From: Fischerella sp. CENA71
GTDB lineage: Bacteria; Cyanobacteriota; Cyanobacteriia; Cyanobacteriales; Nostocaceae
Length of the DNA stretch: 64,000 nucleotides
Direction of reading: 5' to 3'
Assembly (NCBI GenBank): GCA_024239075.1
Contig: JANBVI010000079.1
Span: 62,001 to 126,000, forward strand
The translations under genes and the position numbers were made by a program. The notes beneath the pieces are model-generated. The model made no database searches and was not told the DNA's origin. It worked only from the letters and a program-made list of their open reading frames with translations. Below are positions 18,690 through 28,038 of this stretch, piece after piece (the stretch's first letter is position 1; every line of letters begins with the position of its first letter).

Positions 18690-18830
18690 TTTGAAACACA
18701 TAGACGCCCTAGCGGCTACTTACCCTACGGGAACCCTTTGGTGGGAACAGAAGCCACTACCTACGGAAGCCGCTCCGCGTCTTTGTGTCTACCGGAACGG
18801 TAGGCACAAAGACACTAAGAAAAACTGATC
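18690..18830. repeat. CGGCTAC/CCGCTCCGCGTC dispersed repeat
   Basis: A compact set of inverted repeats: CACATAGACGCCCTAGCGGC pairs in part with GAAGCCGCTCCGCGTCTTTG, and CTACCGGAACGGTAG is a self-contained hairpin. Similar CGCAAGCGGCTACCTTTGG repeats lie at 51.39 kb and CGGGAAGCTAACG at 61.88 kb. It sits between two convergent genes. Confidence 0.55.
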
Positions 18831-18833
18831 TTC

Positions 18834-19679
18834 CTAAATTTTGTACTTTCCTTGAAAGACTTGTTCTGCTGGGCCTGTCATATAAATTCTTTGGTCAATT
18901 TCTGACCAAGCGATTTGCAAACAACCTCCTGGTAATTCTATAGTTGCAGTGCGATCGCATCTTCCTGTTAGTACTCCAGCTACTAAAGAAGCACAAGCTC
19001 CTGTACCACAAGCTAAAGTAATTCCAGCGCCACGTTCCCAAACGCGCATTTTGAGGTAATCTGGGCGGACAACTTGAATAAATTCAGTATTTGTTCGTTG
19101 GGGAAAAACTGAATGATGTTCAAACTGCGGGCCGATATGCTCTAGGGGAATTGCAGCGACATCTTCAACAAAAGTTATGCAGTGGGGATTTCCCATGCTG
19201 ACACAGGTGACATCCCAAGTTTTTCCTGCTACTTCTAAGGGTTGGTTAATAACTTTCTCATCAGCAGGACATAAAGTAGTAGGAATCTCACCAGCAAGTA
19301 ATCTGGGAATACCCATATCAACTTTTACTTGTCCATCCGACATCAGTTCGGGTGTAATGACACCAGCAAGGGTATGAATCCGATATTGATTACTCTGACG
19401 TGAGTCACCCTCTAATTCAGCCAAAAATGCAGCTAAACAACGAATACCATTACCACACATTTCGGGTTCGGAACCATCGGAATTAAAAATCCGCATGGTG
19501 TAATCAGTATTATTATCACCGGACAATGCAAAAATTACACCATCTGCACCAATACCAAAATGGCGATCGCACAGCTGTACTGCTTGTTCAGGAGTAATTA
19601 CAGGCTCAGAATCAGAGCGATTATCTATCAAAATAAAATCGTTACCCAAACCGTGATACTTAGTAAATTCTATTGCCAT
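18834..19679 (-). CDS. dapF: Diaminopimelate epimerase
   Basis: DapF interconverts LL- and meso-diaminopimelate for lysine and peptidoglycan. The start is set at 19679 ([20 protein letters not shown]), the conserved family N-terminus; the frame is open to 19715 but the extra 12 residues look unrelated. The two catalytic cysteines appear in [12 protein letters not shown] and [10 protein letters not shown], about 140 residues apart in mirror-related domains. About 281 residues, normal length. It is divergent from hfq, 104 bp away across a heptad repeat. Confidence 0.95.
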   Translation of the reverse strand: MAIEFTKYHGLGNDFILIDNRSDSEPVITPEQAVQLCDRHFGIGADGVIFALSGDNNTDYTMRIFNSDGSEPEMCGNGIRCLAAFLAELEGDSRQSNQYRIHTLAGVITPELMSDGQVKVDMGIPRLLAGEIPTTLCPADEKVINQPLEVAGKTWDVTCVSMGNPHCITFVEDVAAIPLEHIGPQFEHHSVFPQRTNTEFIQVVRPDYLKMRVWERGAGITLACGTGACASLVAGVLTGRCDRTATIELPGGCLQIAWSEIDQRIYMTGPAEQVFQGKYKI

Positions 19680-19732
19680 TCCCAAAATCCATGAACTATA
19701 TTTGTGTTTTGTCATTGGTCATTTGTCCATCG

Positions 19733-19781
19733 TCCATAGTCATAACTCTTGACCATTGACCATTGACCATTGACTATTAAA
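19733..19781. repeat. Heptanucleotide tandem repeat in the dapF-hfq gap
   Basis: Four copies of TTGACCA (CTTGACCATTGACCATTGAC) lie between two divergent start codons; a related GTCCATCGTCCATAG precedes them. STRR-type repeat. Confidence 0.6.
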
Positions 19782-19783
19782 TT

Positions 19784-20002
19784 ATGATTACCGAATTTGA
19801 CACTTCTTTACCTAGCACTCGCCAATTACAAAACCTGATTAAGGAAGCAGTACCGACTGAGATAAAATTGCTGACAGGTGATATATTGACCGGAAGAGTA
19901 ATGTGGCAAGACCAATGCAGTATGTGTCTTGTAGATGATCATAATCAACAGGTGATTATTTGGAAACAGGCGATCGCTTATCTGAAGCCTTTGAGTAATT
20001 AG
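19784..20002 (+). CDS. hfq: Cyanobacterial Hfq
   Basis: The 72-residue protein is the divergent cyanobacterial Hfq, a Sm-fold hexamer. Its Sm motifs appear as PTEIKLLTGDILTGRVMW and QQVIIWKQAIAYLKP. Unlike enteric Hfq, the cyanobacterial protein is known to lack the normal RNA-binding residues and to bind the type IV pilus ATPase PilB, influencing motility and natural competence. The N-terminal MITEFDTSLPSTRQLQNL is characteristic. Divergence with dapF is a common cyanobacterial arrangement. There is no clear ribosome-binding site before the ATG at 19784. Confidence 0.92.
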   Translation: MITEFDTSLPSTRQLQNLIKEAVPTEIKLLTGDILTGRVMWQDQCSMCLVDDHNQQVIIWKQAIAYLKPLSN

Positions 20003-20093
20003 CAAACCGAAGTAGTTGCATATGAATTCCTGCTTGAAAGATTTCCGTGCTATATCTGAAGCTTGATTTCTACTAAATGTGACAAGAAACGCT

Positions 20094-21686
20094 ATGAATC
20101 ATCACCGCATTCCTCGACGGCGTTTCCTCAAAACTGCGGCTTTTGCTCTAGGAGGTTATGCAATTAGTAATGCTGATTTCCTTTGTTCTTTAGCCACTCG
20201 GAGTGAGCCTATAGATGCGATTGTGATTGGGAGTGGTTTTGGCGGTGCGGTTGCGGCGCTACGATTGGCACAAGCTGGAATACACACTCTTCTACTAGAA
20301 CGCGGTCGTCGTTGGATTCTGACTGAAGAACAGAACACTTTCTCCACCTTGCGTGCTCCAGATAGCCGTTCTTGGTGGCTGAACTCCTCTTCTGTTCCGA
20401 TCTTTGGTAATATCGAGCCTCTCCCGATCTACGCGCATACCGGAATAGTAGAGATTTTAGCGGAAAAAGGCATCGCAGTATTAGCAGGTGCAGGTGTGGG
20501 TGGTGGTTCTCTCGTCTACTCCGCAGCTACCTACCAACCAACACGTGCTAATTTTGATCGGGTCTTCCAAGGAGCAATCTCTTACGATGAAATGGCCCAG
20601 GTGTATTATCCCAGAGTGCGTTCCATCCTCAAGCCTAGTCCGATTCCAGCAGATATATTGGCGTCAGACTACTACCGTCTAACACGTGTCTTCCTAGAAG
20701 AAGCAGCAAATGCGGGATTACCCGGAAAGCTATTGGACATGAACCTCGACTGGGATGTAGTTCGTCAGGAGATAACTGGAGAGCGTGTTCCGTCTGCGAT
20801 CGCGGGTGAATTTTTGTATGGGAACAATAGCGGTTGCAAGAACAGCGTAGATCGCAACTATCTGCTGCAAGCAGAACAGACTGGGTTTGTTGAAATCCTA
20901 CCATTGCACATAGTCACGGATATCTATGAGATGCCTGACTCTGGCTATGCAGTAGTTTGCAAGCAAATCGACGAAGACGCCAATGTCCTGCAAAAGCTCA
21001 TTTTTACCAGTAAGCATGTTTTTTTGGCGGCTGGTTCGATGGGAACAACTAAGCTTTTAGTGAAAGCGAAAGCTAAAGGAACGCTACCAAAGCTCAATGA
21101 CACTGTAGGAAATTTCTGGGGAAATAATGGTGATACTCTTGGTCTTCAGGTCGGTCTACCACCTACTAATCCTAGTCAAGGTGGTCCATTAAGCGCTGTT
21201 GTTGAAGATCACGCCAACCCACTTGCACCGATAGCGCTTCAGCCATTTCCGGTCTGGAAGGAAACACGGCAAGATCATCTTTATCTCTTAGGATTTGGAA
21301 TTGGTTCCTCCAAGGGGAGGTTCCAGTTTAATCCACTCACCGATAGCGTGCAGTTGACCTGGCCGATACTCGACCCAGAGATAGTTCAGCTGCGTAAAGC
21401 AACCCTAAAAACATACCAAACACTTAACCAAGGCAATACAAACAGCACGTATCAACCTAAGACTGCCAAAGTATTAGATGAGGTAACATTACATCCGCTT
21501 GGTGGTGCTGTACTCGGAAAAACTTGTGACTTTTACGGCAGAGTCAAAGGCTATGAGGGTCTATATGTTGTCGATGGGGCAATGATTCCAGGCTATGCTG
21601 GATGTGTCAATCCATCCCTGACAATCGCTGCACTTGCCGAACGCTGCGTCGAGCGAATTATTGCAGAGGACAATATTGGTAAGTAA
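20094..21686 (+). CDS. Tat-exported GMC-family oxidoreductase
   Basis: A flavin enzyme of about 530 residues. Residues 5-25 carry a twin-arginine signal (PRRRFLKTAAFALGGYA), so it should fold in the cytosol and cross the membrane with FAD bound. The dinucleotide-binding motif is VIGSGFGGAVAALRLAQAG (about 45-63) and LLLERGRRW. The GMC C-terminal active-site block has LHPLGGAVLG (His) and CVNPSLTIAALAERC (Asn). Overall it resembles the cholesterol-oxidase branch, but substrate cannot be read off. The ATG at 20094 is preferred to a GTG at 20079. Single gene; coding style like that of its neighbours with one GCGATCGC. Confidence 0.85.
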   Translation: MNHHRIPRRRFLKTAAFALGGYAISNADFLCSLATRSEPIDAIVIGSGFGGAVAALRLAQAGIHTLLLERGRRWILTEEQNTFSTLRAPDSRSWWLNSSSVPIFGNIEPLPIYAHTGIVEILAEKGIAVLAGAGVGGGSLVYSAATYQPTRANFDRVFQGAISYDEMAQVYYPRVRSILKPSPIPADILASDYYRLTRVFLEEAANAGLPGKLLDMNLDWDVVRQEITGERVPSAIAGEFLYGNNSGCKNSVDRNYLLQAEQTGFVEILPLHIVTDIYEMPDSGYAVVCKQIDEDANVLQKLIFTSKHVFLAAGSMGTTKLLVKAKAKGTLPKLNDTVGNFWGNNGDTLGLQVGLPPTNPSQGGPLSAVVEDHANPLAPIALQPFPVWKETRQDHLYLLGFGIGSSKGRFQFNPLTDSVQLTWPILDPEIVQLRKATLKTYQTLNQGNTNSTYQPKTAKVLDEVTLHPLGGAVLGKTCDFYGRVKGYEGLYVVDGAMIPGYAGCVNPSLTIAALAERCVERIIAEDNIGK

Positions 21687-21865
21687 TTTGTATTAATCTC
21701 TACCAATCATCAAATAAATGACAGAATTTTCTAAGCAGGGTCACTAGCGATTTGTACACAAATACTCATCAGTCCTTGACTCAGTATCAAATTTGAACTC
21801 CGGTCTTTTGGGTGTATACAAAGTTATAAATTCGTAATATTTCTTATTTACCGTTCTCTCAACAG

Positions 21866-24037
21866 CTATTTTAAATAAATCAACAAATTCAACCCTGGAA
21901 TGGTACGAGATAAAGTCCACAACAGTAAGGTGATATAAAGTATTCCCAGGCTCCACTGATACCAAGCTAATGTGGAGATGATACCGGGGAGGTGTTTGTC
22001 TCGTAAGCGAACGTCGTTAAAGCCTAATCTCAAAAGATTGTTGAGGCTAAAGTCGTAGTAGTTCAGCCAATTCCAATGACGATCCCATAATAATGCCATG
22101 TAGCGATCGCGAAATACTTCGTATCTGGGAATCACAGGTAAGCGTCCAATTAATAATCTTAACTGTCGCATACTTCCATCTTCTGTGAAGTAGGAAGTGT
22201 CCATTAAGTCGTGATACCGTCCTTGTTGATATAGTCGCAATAATAAAATTACTGGTACGGGAACAATAATGATCACAAGACAGGCGAGTGTCAACCAGGG
22301 TTGTTCAGCACTGCGAAATATCGCAAATAGTCCCAACAGTGTTAAAACGCTAAAACTTGTCAACATCCATATACTTTCGTCGATTGTAGGAATAATGACG
22401 TTAGGATACAGACGACGCAGCCGATCTATCAGCCAAAATAATAAGCCAAAATAGGCGATCGCGATTGTTCCAACACCAAAGACTAAGCGAAAATCTGTAC
22501 CGTAACCAGAAAGCAATAGTAGTACACTCAAAATCAGCCAATTCCAAGCTAATAGTAACCATCCACCTAAAAACAATGGTTCACTAACTACTACTTGTGA
22601 ACTCAGTTTGGTGTAAGTTTCTAAATCAATATCTGCAAGAGTCAGTAATTCACTTATATTACGAAACGGTTTAGTTAATCGGCGATGTGCGATCGCTTCT
22701 GCTTGAGTTGGAGAGAAACCCAGTTTAATTAAACTTGTTTGCGAAGCATCATTAATATTAATCGTAATCAAACGACGGGTTAATTCTGCTAGTCGCAGTT
22801 GCTGTTTCGTATACTCAATTTGATTCGCATCAGCAATTTGCTGCAACTGGCGGAAATTTTGTCCTAAATTTCGCAAGACGTTTTGATTTCCTTGCAGTGT
22901 ATTTACAAATAATTTCTCACCTATTTGTCCTGAATTTCCTAAAATTTTGGCTTGATTTGAGTTAAAAGCTAGTCCAGATACATTTAAAAACGCAGTTTTC
23001 GCAAAGCTAGTATCACTAAAATCTGCTTGATTGAGAATGTTAGCACCCCGCAGATTCACAGGTTGATTAAACTGTGCTTCTCGAAAAGTGACTGCTTGTT
23101 CAAAAGTTGCTTCTGTTAAGAATAAAAACTGATGAAAAATAGTTTTGGTAAACTGTGCCGAGTTAATAAAACGTACCCCAGAAAAATCTACATTATTTTG
23201 CCACTGGACGTGATTAAATTTAGCCAATTGTTTAAAATTGGCTTGATTGAAATAAGTGATGTCCTCAAAAAAGCTTTCCTGAAAAAATGCGTTTTCTTGA
23301 AATTGCGTTTGCTTGAAATTAGCTTTATCAAAGAATATACTATTTTGCCACTGACTTTCCCGTCGAAAAGTCGCATTGTTAAAGCTAGCAGAACGACTAA
23401 AACGTGTTTCTTGCCAATTGGCTAGTTGGTTAAAAATCGCACCTTGAGCATTGACAGATTGCAAAAAAAATGTATTATTAAACTGAACTGTACCAGTAAA
23501 ATGAGTTTTTTCTAAAACCAGCGAACCACGAAAAACACTGATTTCGCTGGATGCTGTAGCTGGAGTTGCTAAGAGTGATCGACAGTCTTTGGAACTCGGT
23601 AAAGCAACAGTAAGTGATTGTAAGCAAACTTCCCGTAAGCGTTCGAGTTGTTCTTGTTCAGCAGCAGTGAAAATTGGTGCGATCGCCTGGGCGTAAAGAG
23701 GAGTTCTTAAACCCAAATCACTACCAATAAAATCTCCTTGAATCAAAGAATTACTTAAGTCTAATCCCAAAGGTTTAGAACCAGTTTTTTGTAATTCTTT
23801 TCGTAGCAGTTGATAAAAAGCATCACGAAAACCTGCGTTTTCTAGGCGCAAATCAATCACCATCTGTCGTAAATCTACTGATAAAGTACCTTCACGAACA
23901 ATTGGTGTACGCAATCTTTCCTGCAATAATTCTAAAGTTAAAGGTGTGCGTTCTGCTTGTGCAAAAGCGCTTTGGGGAAATGAAAACAGCAACAGCGTCA
24001 ACAGAATAATCAAAGCGATGCAAAATTTCTTCACCAC
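21866..24037 (-). CDS. Pentapeptide-repeat membrane protein with HhH motif
   Basis: A 723-residue protein. A signal peptide (1-26, KFCIALIILLTLLLFSF...AFAQ) precedes a helical domain, then an array of pentapeptide-like repeats (about 180-370, FNNATF, FKQTQF, FNQANF, FSGVRF) that should form a right-handed quadrilateral beta-helix. A helix-hairpin-helix follows (about 443-476, NDASQTSLIKLGFSPTQAEA). Four or more hydrophobic helices (from about 495) anchor it, ending LYITLLLWTL. The start ATG lies inside the last codons of the helicase gene (7-bp overlap), implying translational coupling. Function unknown. An HhH and a helicase partner suggest nucleic acid handling, but the signal peptide puts the repeats outside the cytosol, a genuine conflict. 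Confidence 0.7.
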   Translation of the reverse strand: MVKKFCIALIILLTLLLFSFPQSAFAQAERTPLTLELLQERLRTPIVREGTLSVDLRQMVIDLRLENAGFRDAFYQLLRKELQKTGSKPLGLDLSNSLIQGDFIGSDLGLRTPLYAQAIAPIFTAAEQEQLERLREVCLQSLTVALPSSKDCRSLLATPATASSEISVFRGSLVLEKTHFTGTVQFNNTFFLQSVNAQGAIFNQLANWQETRFSRSASFNNATFRRESQWQNSIFFDKANFKQTQFQENAFFQESFFEDITYFNQANFKQLAKFNHVQWQNNVDFSGVRFINSAQFTKTIFHQFLFLTEATFEQAVTFREAQFNQPVNLRGANILNQADFSDTSFAKTAFLNVSGLAFNSNQAKILGNSGQIGEKLFVNTLQGNQNVLRNLGQNFRQLQQIADANQIEYTKQQLRLAELTRRLITININDASQTSLIKLGFSPTQAEAIAHRRLTKPFRNISELLTLADIDLETYTKLSSQVVVSEPLFLGGWLLLAWNWLILSVLLLLSGYGTDFRLVFGVGTIAIAYFGLLFWLIDRLRRLYPNVIIPTIDESIWMLTSFSVLTLLGLFAIFRSAEQPWLTLACLVIIIVPVPVILLLRLYQQGRYHDLMDTSYFTEDGSMRQLRLLIGRLPVIPRYEVFRDRYMALLWDRHWNWLNYYDFSLNNLLRLGFNDVRLRDKHLPGIISTLAWYQWSLGILYITLLLWTLSRTIPGLNLLIYLK

Positions 24038-26289
24038 AACTCCACTTGCTGTCTCAATTCTTCCATATCTAAATGATCACTTGCAAAAGCTTTGCGTAAC
24101 AGTGGATGGGGAATAAACTTGTCATACTTTTGAATTTCTGGCGCTTCCGCATCACTCAATAAATTTTCAGCCGTAATTCTTTGCTCACATAAAGAAACAA
24201 TTTCTGGGTATAGAGACTTAACTTTTGTTTTATCTAATTTCACAATCAAATAATACGGATTCACACCACCAATATTTTTAATTCCCAGAGATTCACGACA
24301 AAACATATTCAGCAATCTTTCCAAAGTTCGGTAAGCGATCGTACCCATCCAAGGAAAAATGCAACACTTATCTTTAGCCAAAAGTAAAATATTTTTTTGA
24401 TCTAAACCAGAATTGCGTGTGAGTTCACGAACCAATCGTAAACGTTGAATTGCATTAGTTTGTAAATAAGGATATTCAATATCTTCAACTAAAACTTGCC
24501 GCATTCTTTGGAGAATCCGTGTATGAATCATACCACTACCACCCCGCCAAAAAATACTTGCTTGACCTTCAACCTGTTTGACTAAAATAATCTTCTTTTT
24601 AAAATCAACTTCTACAACTTCCCAACTTCTCCCAGCCAAAGCAAACTGATTACCAACAGGTGGCGGCATAGATATACTACCAATTTCAGTAGCTCCTTGT
24701 TTCACAGCAAATTCTTCATTATCTGGGAAAACAGCATAAAATTGAAACTTACCCACCACCCTTTCACCAATCAAACCTAAAATCAGTTTACCTTGCTCAG
24801 TCAATTGCAAATGATCGATATCAATTAAATAGCGCAATAACAACTTAAAATCATCCTTAGAGACAGCCGCAAACACAGGTAAACCCAAAACTTTTTGAGC
24901 AAGAACCGCTGGCGAAATTTCCCCAACCGCTACTAAAATACTCATAGTTTGGTGATATAACAAACTGAATGGATATCTCAAAGGCTTAATCGGTTCAATC
25001 CATTTTTCCTCTAAATAAAGTTGAATAATCGCAATACATTGCAACAATTGCCAAGGAATTTGTTCTGGTAGAGGTGCTTCTGATAATCTTTCCTCTTCAG
25101 CACAAATAAAGCGCATATCAGCAGCTTCACCTCTTCTACCTGTACGTCCCAAACGTTGTAAAAAACTCGCTACAGAAAGCGGTGCTTCCAACTGAATCAC
25201 CCTCTCAAGATAACCAATATCAACACCTAATTCTAAAGTCAAAGTTGCAGCAGTCACCGCAGGTCGATTAGCTTCCCGCATCGCACTTTCTGCAACTTGT
25301 CGCAAACTAGCAGATATACTACCATGATGTACATAATATATATCCACTTCCCCTTCCTGAGCCGCAATCTTTCGCAAACTTCCAATCACCGCTTCAGTTT
25401 CTGATTTATTATTAGCAAAAATCAAACACTTACGATTCTTACTCAAATTAAAAATATATCTCTCATAACGACTTCCTCCTACTAATTCACCTTCTTTTCT
25501 TCCTTTGTGAACTTTGCGAGCTTTGTGGTTCGTTAAATCAATAACCTCATCATCATGAGCAACCCAAAAATGCTCCAAAGCCAATCTAACCTGCCTATTT
25601 ACCCCCTCAATCCTCGGTGTAATAACTAATTTATTACTCCCAGAAGATAACCACTCCTCAGCCAGCCCATAATCACCAAGAGTAGCCGACAAGCCAATTC
25701 TTCGGGGTTGCTTTTGCGTCAAATCTTCTAACCGAGCCAATTGACAAAGAATCTGACAACCCCTTTCCGTACCCATAAAAGCATGAATTTCATCAATCAC
25801 AACAAATCGTAAATCACCAAACAAACGCATCAGGTCATGATATTTATTAATTAATAAACTTTCCAAAGATTCCGGTGTAATTTGTAAAATACCTAAAGGC
25901 TTTTTGAGAAGTTGCTTTTTATGACTCTGAGAAACATCACCGTGCCAATACCAAACCGGAATATCTGCTTCTTTGAGTAAGCCATTCAAACGTTCAAATT
26001 GATCGTTAATTAAAGCTTTAATTGGTCCAATATATAATACACCAATCGTACTCGCAGGATTTTCATGTAATAAAGTTAAAACTGGCAAAAACGCTGCTTC
26101 TGTTTTTCCAGCAGCTGTAGCAGCAGCAATTAATAAATGAGCATCCGTATCAAAAATTGCTTGACATGCTGCGATTTGAACCGGACGTAATTCTGTCCAA
26201 CTGTGATTGTAAATATATTCTTGAATAAAAGGAGCAAGCCGGGAAAATATGCGTAGATTTTGCTCATCTACGTGTATTTGCTTTGACAT
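24031..26289 (-). CDS. DEAD/DEAH-box helicase, Lhr-like
   Basis: A 752-residue superfamily 2 helicase. Motif I is AAATAAGKTEAA (about 54-65), the Walker B box reads VIDEIHAF (DEIH), motif III is LSATLGD, and motif VI is QRLGRTGRRGEA (about 378). The Q-motif-like WTELRPVQIAACQAIF precedes motif I. After the RecA pair come a winged-helix-like segment and a C-terminal domain of about 250 residues as in Lhr-type helicases, but much shorter than full Lhr. It probably unwinds RNA-DNA or DNA. It overlaps the pentapeptide membrane protein gene and is the first gene of that pair. No accessory defence gene (nuclease, methylase) is adjacent, so I do not call it a defence gene. Confidence 0.82.
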   Translation of the reverse strand: MSKQIHVDEQNLRIFSRLAPFIQEYIYNHSWTELRPVQIAACQAIFDTDAHLLIAAATAAGKTEAAFLPVLTLLHENPASTIGVLYIGPIKALINDQFERLNGLLKEADIPVWYWHGDVSQSHKKQLLKKPLGILQITPESLESLLINKYHDLMRLFGDLRFVVIDEIHAFMGTERGCQILCQLARLEDLTQKQPRRIGLSATLGDYGLAEEWLSSGSNKLVITPRIEGVNRQVRLALEHFWVAHDDEVIDLTNHKARKVHKGRKEGELVGGSRYERYIFNLSKNRKCLIFANNKSETEAVIGSLRKIAAQEGEVDIYYVHHGSISASLRQVAESAMREANRPAVTAATLTLELGVDIGYLERVIQLEAPLSVASFLQRLGRTGRRGEAADMRFICAEEERLSEAPLPEQIPWQLLQCIAIIQLYLEEKWIEPIKPLRYPFSLLYHQTMSILVAVGEISPAVLAQKVLGLPVFAAVSKDDFKLLLRYLIDIDHLQLTEQGKLILGLIGERVVGKFQFYAVFPDNEEFAVKQGATEIGSISMPPPVGNQFALAGRSWEVVEVDFKKKIILVKQVEGQASIFWRGGSGMIHTRILQRMRQVLVEDIEYPYLQTNAIQRLRLVRELTRNSGLDQKNILLLAKDKCCIFPWMGTIAYRTLERLLNMFCRESLGIKNIGGVNPYYLIVKLDKTKVKSLYPEIVSLCEQRITAENLLSDAEAPEIQKYDKFIPHPLLRKAFASDHLDMEELRQQVELW

Positions 26290-26330
26290 TGATAAAAATT
26301 TTCAGACTCCAAATTTCTATCAATAATAAT

Positions 26331-26351
26331 GGGCGGATGTTCCGTCCGCCC
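26331..26351. terminator. GC-rich hairpin between lipoprotein and helicase genes
   Basis: GGGCGGA-TGTTCCG-TCCGCCC is a perfect 7-bp stem just after the lipoprotein gene on the minus strand, followed there by an A/T-rich ATTATTATTG. It lacks a clear T-run, so a terminator is plausible but not certain. Confidence 0.45.
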
Positions 26352-26385
26352 CACTCATTAATAAAGCTTATTCAGCTTCAGACAA

Positions 26386-26793
26386 TTATCGAGGACAATT
26401 AATACTAGAATCTAGCTGTGCTTTTGCAGTTTTAACTTTTGCAGATGCTTGCTGAACAGAAGTTGCAGCAGAAGCAAGAGTTTGTCTGTTAGAAAGACGA
26501 TTAACCGTTTTGTCAAGGTTATTGTAGGCTTGGTTGAGATCGTCTATTCTGGCTTCCTTTACCCTCTTAGCTGATTCTCTAACATTTGCGATCGCTTGAT
26601 CAACTGCTCTATCAGCGGCTCTAAGTTCTCCAACTGTGGAAGCGGGAGTTAAATTTGACATTTGGTTAACAGCCTGTTCCAATTTAGCTAAATTTCCACA
26701 AAATTCAGCATTTGCATTCTGAGTAGAATTTGGCTGACAAGCTGTCAAGCTCAAAAAAGGAAAAGCCACTAAGAAAGTAATTGCTTTTTTCAT
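26386..26793 (-). CDS. Small helical lipoprotein
   Basis: A 135-residue protein with a lipoprotein signal peptide; the lipobox is SLTAC (Cys at 19). The mature part is alpha-helical and rich in Ala, Lys, Gln (LNQAYNNLDKTVNRLSN and ASVQQASAKVKTAKAQLD), likely a coiled coil. A Cys near the end (SINCPR) may pair with Cys in AEFCGN. Function unknown; no similarity is recognised. It probably sits in the outer or cytoplasmic membrane facing the periplasm. Confidence 0.65.
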   Translation of the reverse strand: MKKAITFLVAFPFLSLTACQPNSTQNANAEFCGNLAKLEQAVNQMSNLTPASTVGELRAADRAVDQAIANVRESAKRVKEARIDDLNQAYNNLDKTVNRLSNRQTLASAATSVQQASAKVKTAKAQLDSSINCPR

Positions 26794-26990
26794 GTTTAGT
26801 ATCTCATCACTTTTTGATTACCTAAATTATTCGTTTAGGTAGTTTTGATAGACATGGAATTCTGCAATTCAAAAGCGAAATAACATGATGTTACAAGGGT
26901 ATTTAATTTACCCTATGTGGAAGAAGCAATTTACCTCAATCTGGTTTGATTATCTTCAAACAATATCCTAAAAAAAATTAAATTGGTATT

Positions 26991-28010
26991 ATGAACAATC
27001 AATCATCTTCTTTGCTAGTTAAAGATATTGGCGAACAAGGACTTTTACAAATTTTGCAGCGTTTCTGTCCCGCAGAAATTATTGGGGATGATGCAGCAGT
27101 TATTGCTACTGAACCAGAGCAATCTTTGGTAGTTACTACCGATGTTTTAGTTGATAAAATTCACTTTAGTGAGATTACAACTTCCGCAGAAGATGTTGGT
27201 TGGCGCGCTGCTGCTGCTAATTTGTCGGATCTTGCAGCAATGGGTGCTTCGACCTTGGGAATTACTGTGGGATTGGGACTACCTGGTGATGTTGTTGTCA
27301 GTTGGATAGAACAAATGTATGCAGGTATGACACAATGCCTACAACAATACAATACTCCGATTGTGGGTGGTGATGTTGTGCGATCGCCAGTAATTACCGT
27401 AGCGATTACTGCTTTTGGTCAAGCTTACCCCCAGCGAATCATCCGCCGCAATCAAGCTCAAGTTGGAAACGCAATTGTTGTCACTGGTGTTCACGGAGCG
27501 TCCCAGGCTGGCTTAGAATTGCTTTTGCATCCCGAAAAGGCAAAAAACCTCAGCCAAGAGGAAACAAAGGCTTTAATCCGCGCTCACCAACGTCCAAAAC
27601 CCCGATTAGATGTCTTACCCATCCTTTGGCAAATTCTTGATTCTTCCCAATTTGCGATCGCTGGGATGGATAGTAGCGACGGTTTAGCAGATGCAGTAGT
27701 ACAAATTTGCCGTGCTAGTAAAGTTGGTGCTGTTGTAGAACGTACACAAATACCTATTCCACAAGTATTTGATTACTGGCTGACCAAAGAACAAGCTCTA
27801 CAATATAGCCTCTACGGTGGGGAAGATTTTGAATTAGTCTTGTGTTTACCCAAACAGCCAGCCGAGAAATTAGTACAAATGCTTGGTCCAGGTGCTGCTA
27901 TTATCGGAGAAATTACAGACACTTCAACCGTAATCCTACAAGACCAAAAAAAAGAATTCCCCGACCAAGTTTTGACTCTCAGTCAGGGATTTCAGCATTT
28001 TGGTCAATAG
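26991..28010 (+). CDS. thiL: Thiamine-monophosphate kinase
   Basis: ThiL phosphorylates thiamine monophosphate to the diphosphate cofactor with ATP. The 339-residue product belongs to the PurM/SelD-like ATP-grasp-related fold: IGDDAAVI (about 32-39), VVTTDVLVDKIHF, the NLSDLAAMGA segment, and PIVGGDVVRSP near 124-134. GMDSSDGLADAVVQI and YGGEDFELVL are typical. Length is normal. It is convergent with gap2; a hairpin overlapping its stop codon may terminate both. Confidence 0.95.
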   Translation: MNNQSSSLLVKDIGEQGLLQILQRFCPAEIIGDDAAVIATEPEQSLVVTTDVLVDKIHFSEITTSAEDVGWRAAAANLSDLAAMGASTLGITVGLGLPGDVVVSWIEQMYAGMTQCLQQYNTPIVGGDVVRSPVITVAITAFGQAYPQRIIRRNQAQVGNAIVVTGVHGASQAGLELLLHPEKAKNLSQEETKALIRAHQRPKPRLDVLPILWQILDSSQFAIAGMDSSDGLADAVVQICRASKVGAVVERTQIPIPQVFDYWLTKEQALQYSLYGGEDFELVLCLPKQPAEKLVQMLGPGAAIIGEITDTSTVILQDQKKEFPDQVLTLSQGFQHFGQ

Positions 28011-28035
28011 ACGCGATTAATTGCGTCTCTATTGA
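28003..28035. terminator. Bidirectional hairpin between thiL and gap2
   Basis: TCAATAGACGC ... GCGTCTCTATTGA pairs with one bulge around ATTAAT, and the thiL stop codon lies within the left arm. It sits between the convergent stops of thiL and gap2, so it may end both transcripts. It belongs to the GACGCGAT repeat family also seen at 13259. Confidence 0.55.
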
Positions 28036-28038
28036 TCA

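Noticed and set aside
21744-21965. 73-codon minus-strand frame at the end of the pentapeptide gene
   Set aside because: Overlaps the end of the real gene in another frame and has no support.
24031-26289. Lhr-like helicase as part of a defence system
   Set aside because: No nuclease, methylase or other defence gene is beside it, and its only coupled partner is a membrane pentapeptide protein.
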